Positions 5,921-6,730 of a stretch of 6,730 nucleotides of DNA are shown here, piece after piece. Position numbers and translations under genes: made by a program. The notes below the pieces were generated by a model. That model made no database searches. It saw nothing but the letters and a program-made list of their open reading frames with translations, and was not told where the DNA came from. The DNA comes from CBFGTJ01 sp965651815. Lineage in GTDB: Bacteria; Actinomycetota; Acidimicrobiia; Acidimicrobiales; Microtrichaceae. Position 1 is the first letter of the stretch. Every line of letters begins with the position of its first letter. Where the stretch lies: contig CBFGTJ010000174.1 of the NCBI GenBank assembly GCA_965651815.1, forward strand, positions 1 to 6,730. Reading direction: 5' to 3'.

Positions 5921-6529
5921 ATGACAGCCACCATCGCCCTGCCCCGCCCGCGGGTGCTCTCCGACGTCATCCCGCAGTTCCGGACCCGCTCGCTGGTGCT
6001 GGTGACCGCCGGCGCGCTCCTGGTCGCGCTCGCGTCGCAGGTCCGCATCCCCCTCGGCTTCACCCCGGTCCCGGTGAACGGCCTCACCTTCGCGTCGCTG
6101 GTGCTCGGCGCGTCGTACGGCGCCCGGCTCGGCGGCGCCGCCCTCGGTCTGTTCTGGGTGCTCGGTGCCGTCGGCCTGCCGTTCTTCCAGGGCGGCAACG
6201 GCGGTTGGACCTACGCCACCGGCGCGACCGGCGGCTACCTCGTCGGCGCCGTCCTCGCGGCCGTGGTGGTCGGCCACCTCGCCGAGCGCGGCACCGACCG
6301 GCGCCTGTTCAGCTCGCTGGCCGTGATGGCGGCCGCGAACGTGCTGCTCATCTGGGTGCCCGGCACCCTCTGGCTCGCCCACGTCCTCGACGCCCCCGTC
6401 TTCGGCGGTGCGGACAGCGCGTTCGCGCTGGGCGTGCAGCCCTTCATCGTCGGCGACCTGGTGAAGCTGGCGCTGGCCGGCGCGGCGCTGCCCACCATGT
6501 GGCGGCTCGTCGGACGTAGCACGGACTGA
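5921..6529 (+). CDS. bioY: BioY-family biotin transporter substrate-binding (S) component
   Basis: Integral membrane protein of 202 residues, the normal BioY size, which binds extracellular biotin and brings it in either with an ECF module (ATPases plus BioN/EcfT) or alone. About six hydrophobic segments are visible: roughly 24-46, 55-66, 70-88, 103-121, 131-154 and 170-197. Diagnostic signatures are GATGGYLVG (101-109), matching the family GPTGGYLxG, and PFIVGDLVKLALAG (174-187), matching the PFxxGDLxK element. The PVPVNGLTF segment (49-57) corresponds to the usual PVPxTxQT region but reads Leu where Gln is common. AGGAG (5911-5915) precedes ATG 5921, 37 nt after the carrier gene. No bioM, bioN or biotin-synthesis gene is present. 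Placement directly after a biotin carrier suggests it secures cofactor supply for this operon's enzyme. The biotin assignment rests on family motifs and context. Confidence 0.9.
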   Translation: MTATIALPRPRVLSDVIPQFRTRSLVLVTAGALLVALASQVRIPLGFTPVPVNGLTFASLVLGASYGARLGGAALGLFWVLGAVGLPFFQGGNGGWTYATGATGGYLVGAVLAAVVVGHLAERGTDRRLFSSLAVMAAANVLLIWVPGTLWLAHVLDAPVFGGADSAFALGVQPFIVGDLVKLALAGAALPTMWRLVGRSTD

Positions 6530-6535
6530 AGGTCT

Positions 6536-6591
6536 CGACGCGGCCCGCTCCTCCTTCCCCCCCTCCCTCCCCCCGGGAGCGGGCCGCGTCG
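6536..6591 (+). terminator. Perfect 16-bp hairpin after bioY, probable transcription terminator
   Basis: CGACGCGGCCCGCTCC (6536-6551) pairs without mismatch to its reverse complement at 6576-6591, leaving a 24-nt loop that is all pyrimidine except its last base. The stem starts 7 nt after the bioY stop. There is no T-tract after it, only C-rich sequence, which is common for terminators of very GC-rich actinobacteria. It most likely ends the operon or protects its 3' end. A leader structure for the gene starting at 6618 is a less likely alternative. Confidence 0.75.
6548..6574 (-). other. Homopyrimidine tract with G-quadruplex potential on the - strand
   Basis: An uninterrupted run of 27 C/T bases contains C7, C3 and C6 blocks separated by single T residues. 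On the - strand this reads as G6-A-G3-A-G7, which offers four or more G-triplets with one-base loops, the standard pattern for an intramolecular G-quadruplex; the + strand could form an i-motif. It fills the loop of the terminator hairpin. Folding is inferred from the pattern only. Confidence 0.5.
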
Positions 6592-6617
6592 TCTCCCCCA
6601 ACCGAGAGGAGCGGCAA

Positions 6618-6730
6618 GTGGCGCTGCGTGAGATCACATCCGAACTCCGGGCAGCCTGGCGTGACGCCGGGCTGTGGCCGGGCCGCCTGCTCGTCGAGAA
6701 ATCGGGCGAACACGGCTTGTTCATCCGGTG
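6618..6730 (+). CDS. N-terminus of an unrecognised protein, possibly an adenylate-forming ligase, partial
   Basis: A GTG start at 6618 is preceded by AGAGGAG (6605-6611) with a 6-nt gap, and the frame stays open to the right edge for 37 full codons with the same GC-biased codon use as its neighbours. The fragment begins MALREITSELRAAWRD and continues AGLWPGRLLVEK. The pattern of a short helix, then AWRDxGxWPGRxL, recalls the N-terminus of some AMP-dependent acyl- or aryl-acid ligases (for example dihydroxybenzoate-AMP-ligase-like proteins), where RxxGxW precedes the first beta strand. The match is too short for a firm call. It follows the bioY terminator by 27 nt and may be a separate transcription unit or reached by read-through. 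Confidence 0.55.
   Translation, partial: MALREITSELRAAWRDAGLWPGRLLVEKSGEHGLFIR

Noticed and set aside
5789..6724. 311-codon open frame on the - strand over bioY and the terminator
   Set aside because: It is antisense to a well-supported bioY, crosses the terminator hairpin and has no recognisable domain.

Overview
The window comes from a very GC-rich genome (roughly 70% or more by eye, with G or C at almost every third codon position). Actinomycetota is the likely source. Two family resemblances support this: the minimal 73-residue biotin carrier resembles the small TB7.3-type biotinylated proteins of mycobacteria, and propionyl-CoA-carboxylase-type carboxyltransferases are typical of the phylum. 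I cannot name a genus. All genes lie on the + strand.

Layout: (1) positions 2-235 hold the last 77 codons of a membrane protein resembling the YeiH-type putative sulfate exporters. (2) Positions 236-349 are a promoter/leader region with a conspicuous AT-rich island at about 257-292. (3) Positions 350-6529 form one compact gene run, very probably an operon: an IclR-family regulator, a PaaK-like (phenylacetate-CoA-ligase-like) adenylate-forming acyl-CoA ligase, two different full-length acyl-CoA carboxyltransferase subunits, a stand-alone biotin carboxyl carrier protein (BCCP), and a BioY biotin-uptake protein. The first three genes overlap (11 nt, then 4 nt); the rest are separated by 25-37 nt, each with a good Shine-Dalgarno sequence. 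(4) A perfect 16-bp hairpin with a pyrimidine-only loop closes the run at 6536-6591. (5) A new gene starts with GTG at 6618 and runs off the window.

Working model (inference): IclR senses an organic acid or its CoA ester and controls the operon. The ligase converts the acid to its CoA thioester. The two carboxyltransferases and the BCCP add, remove or exchange a carboxyl group on that CoA ester, and BioY supplies the biotin that the BCCP needs. No biotin carboxylase is present in the window. Either a housekeeping subunit encoded elsewhere loads the biotin with CO2, or the two carboxyltransferases pass a carboxyl group from one acyl-CoA to another through the BCCP (transcarboxylation). Both carboxyltransferases depart from canonical active-site motifs, so the substrate cannot be predicted. 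This ligase, paired carboxyltransferase, mini-BCCP and BioY set is the most interesting content of the window.
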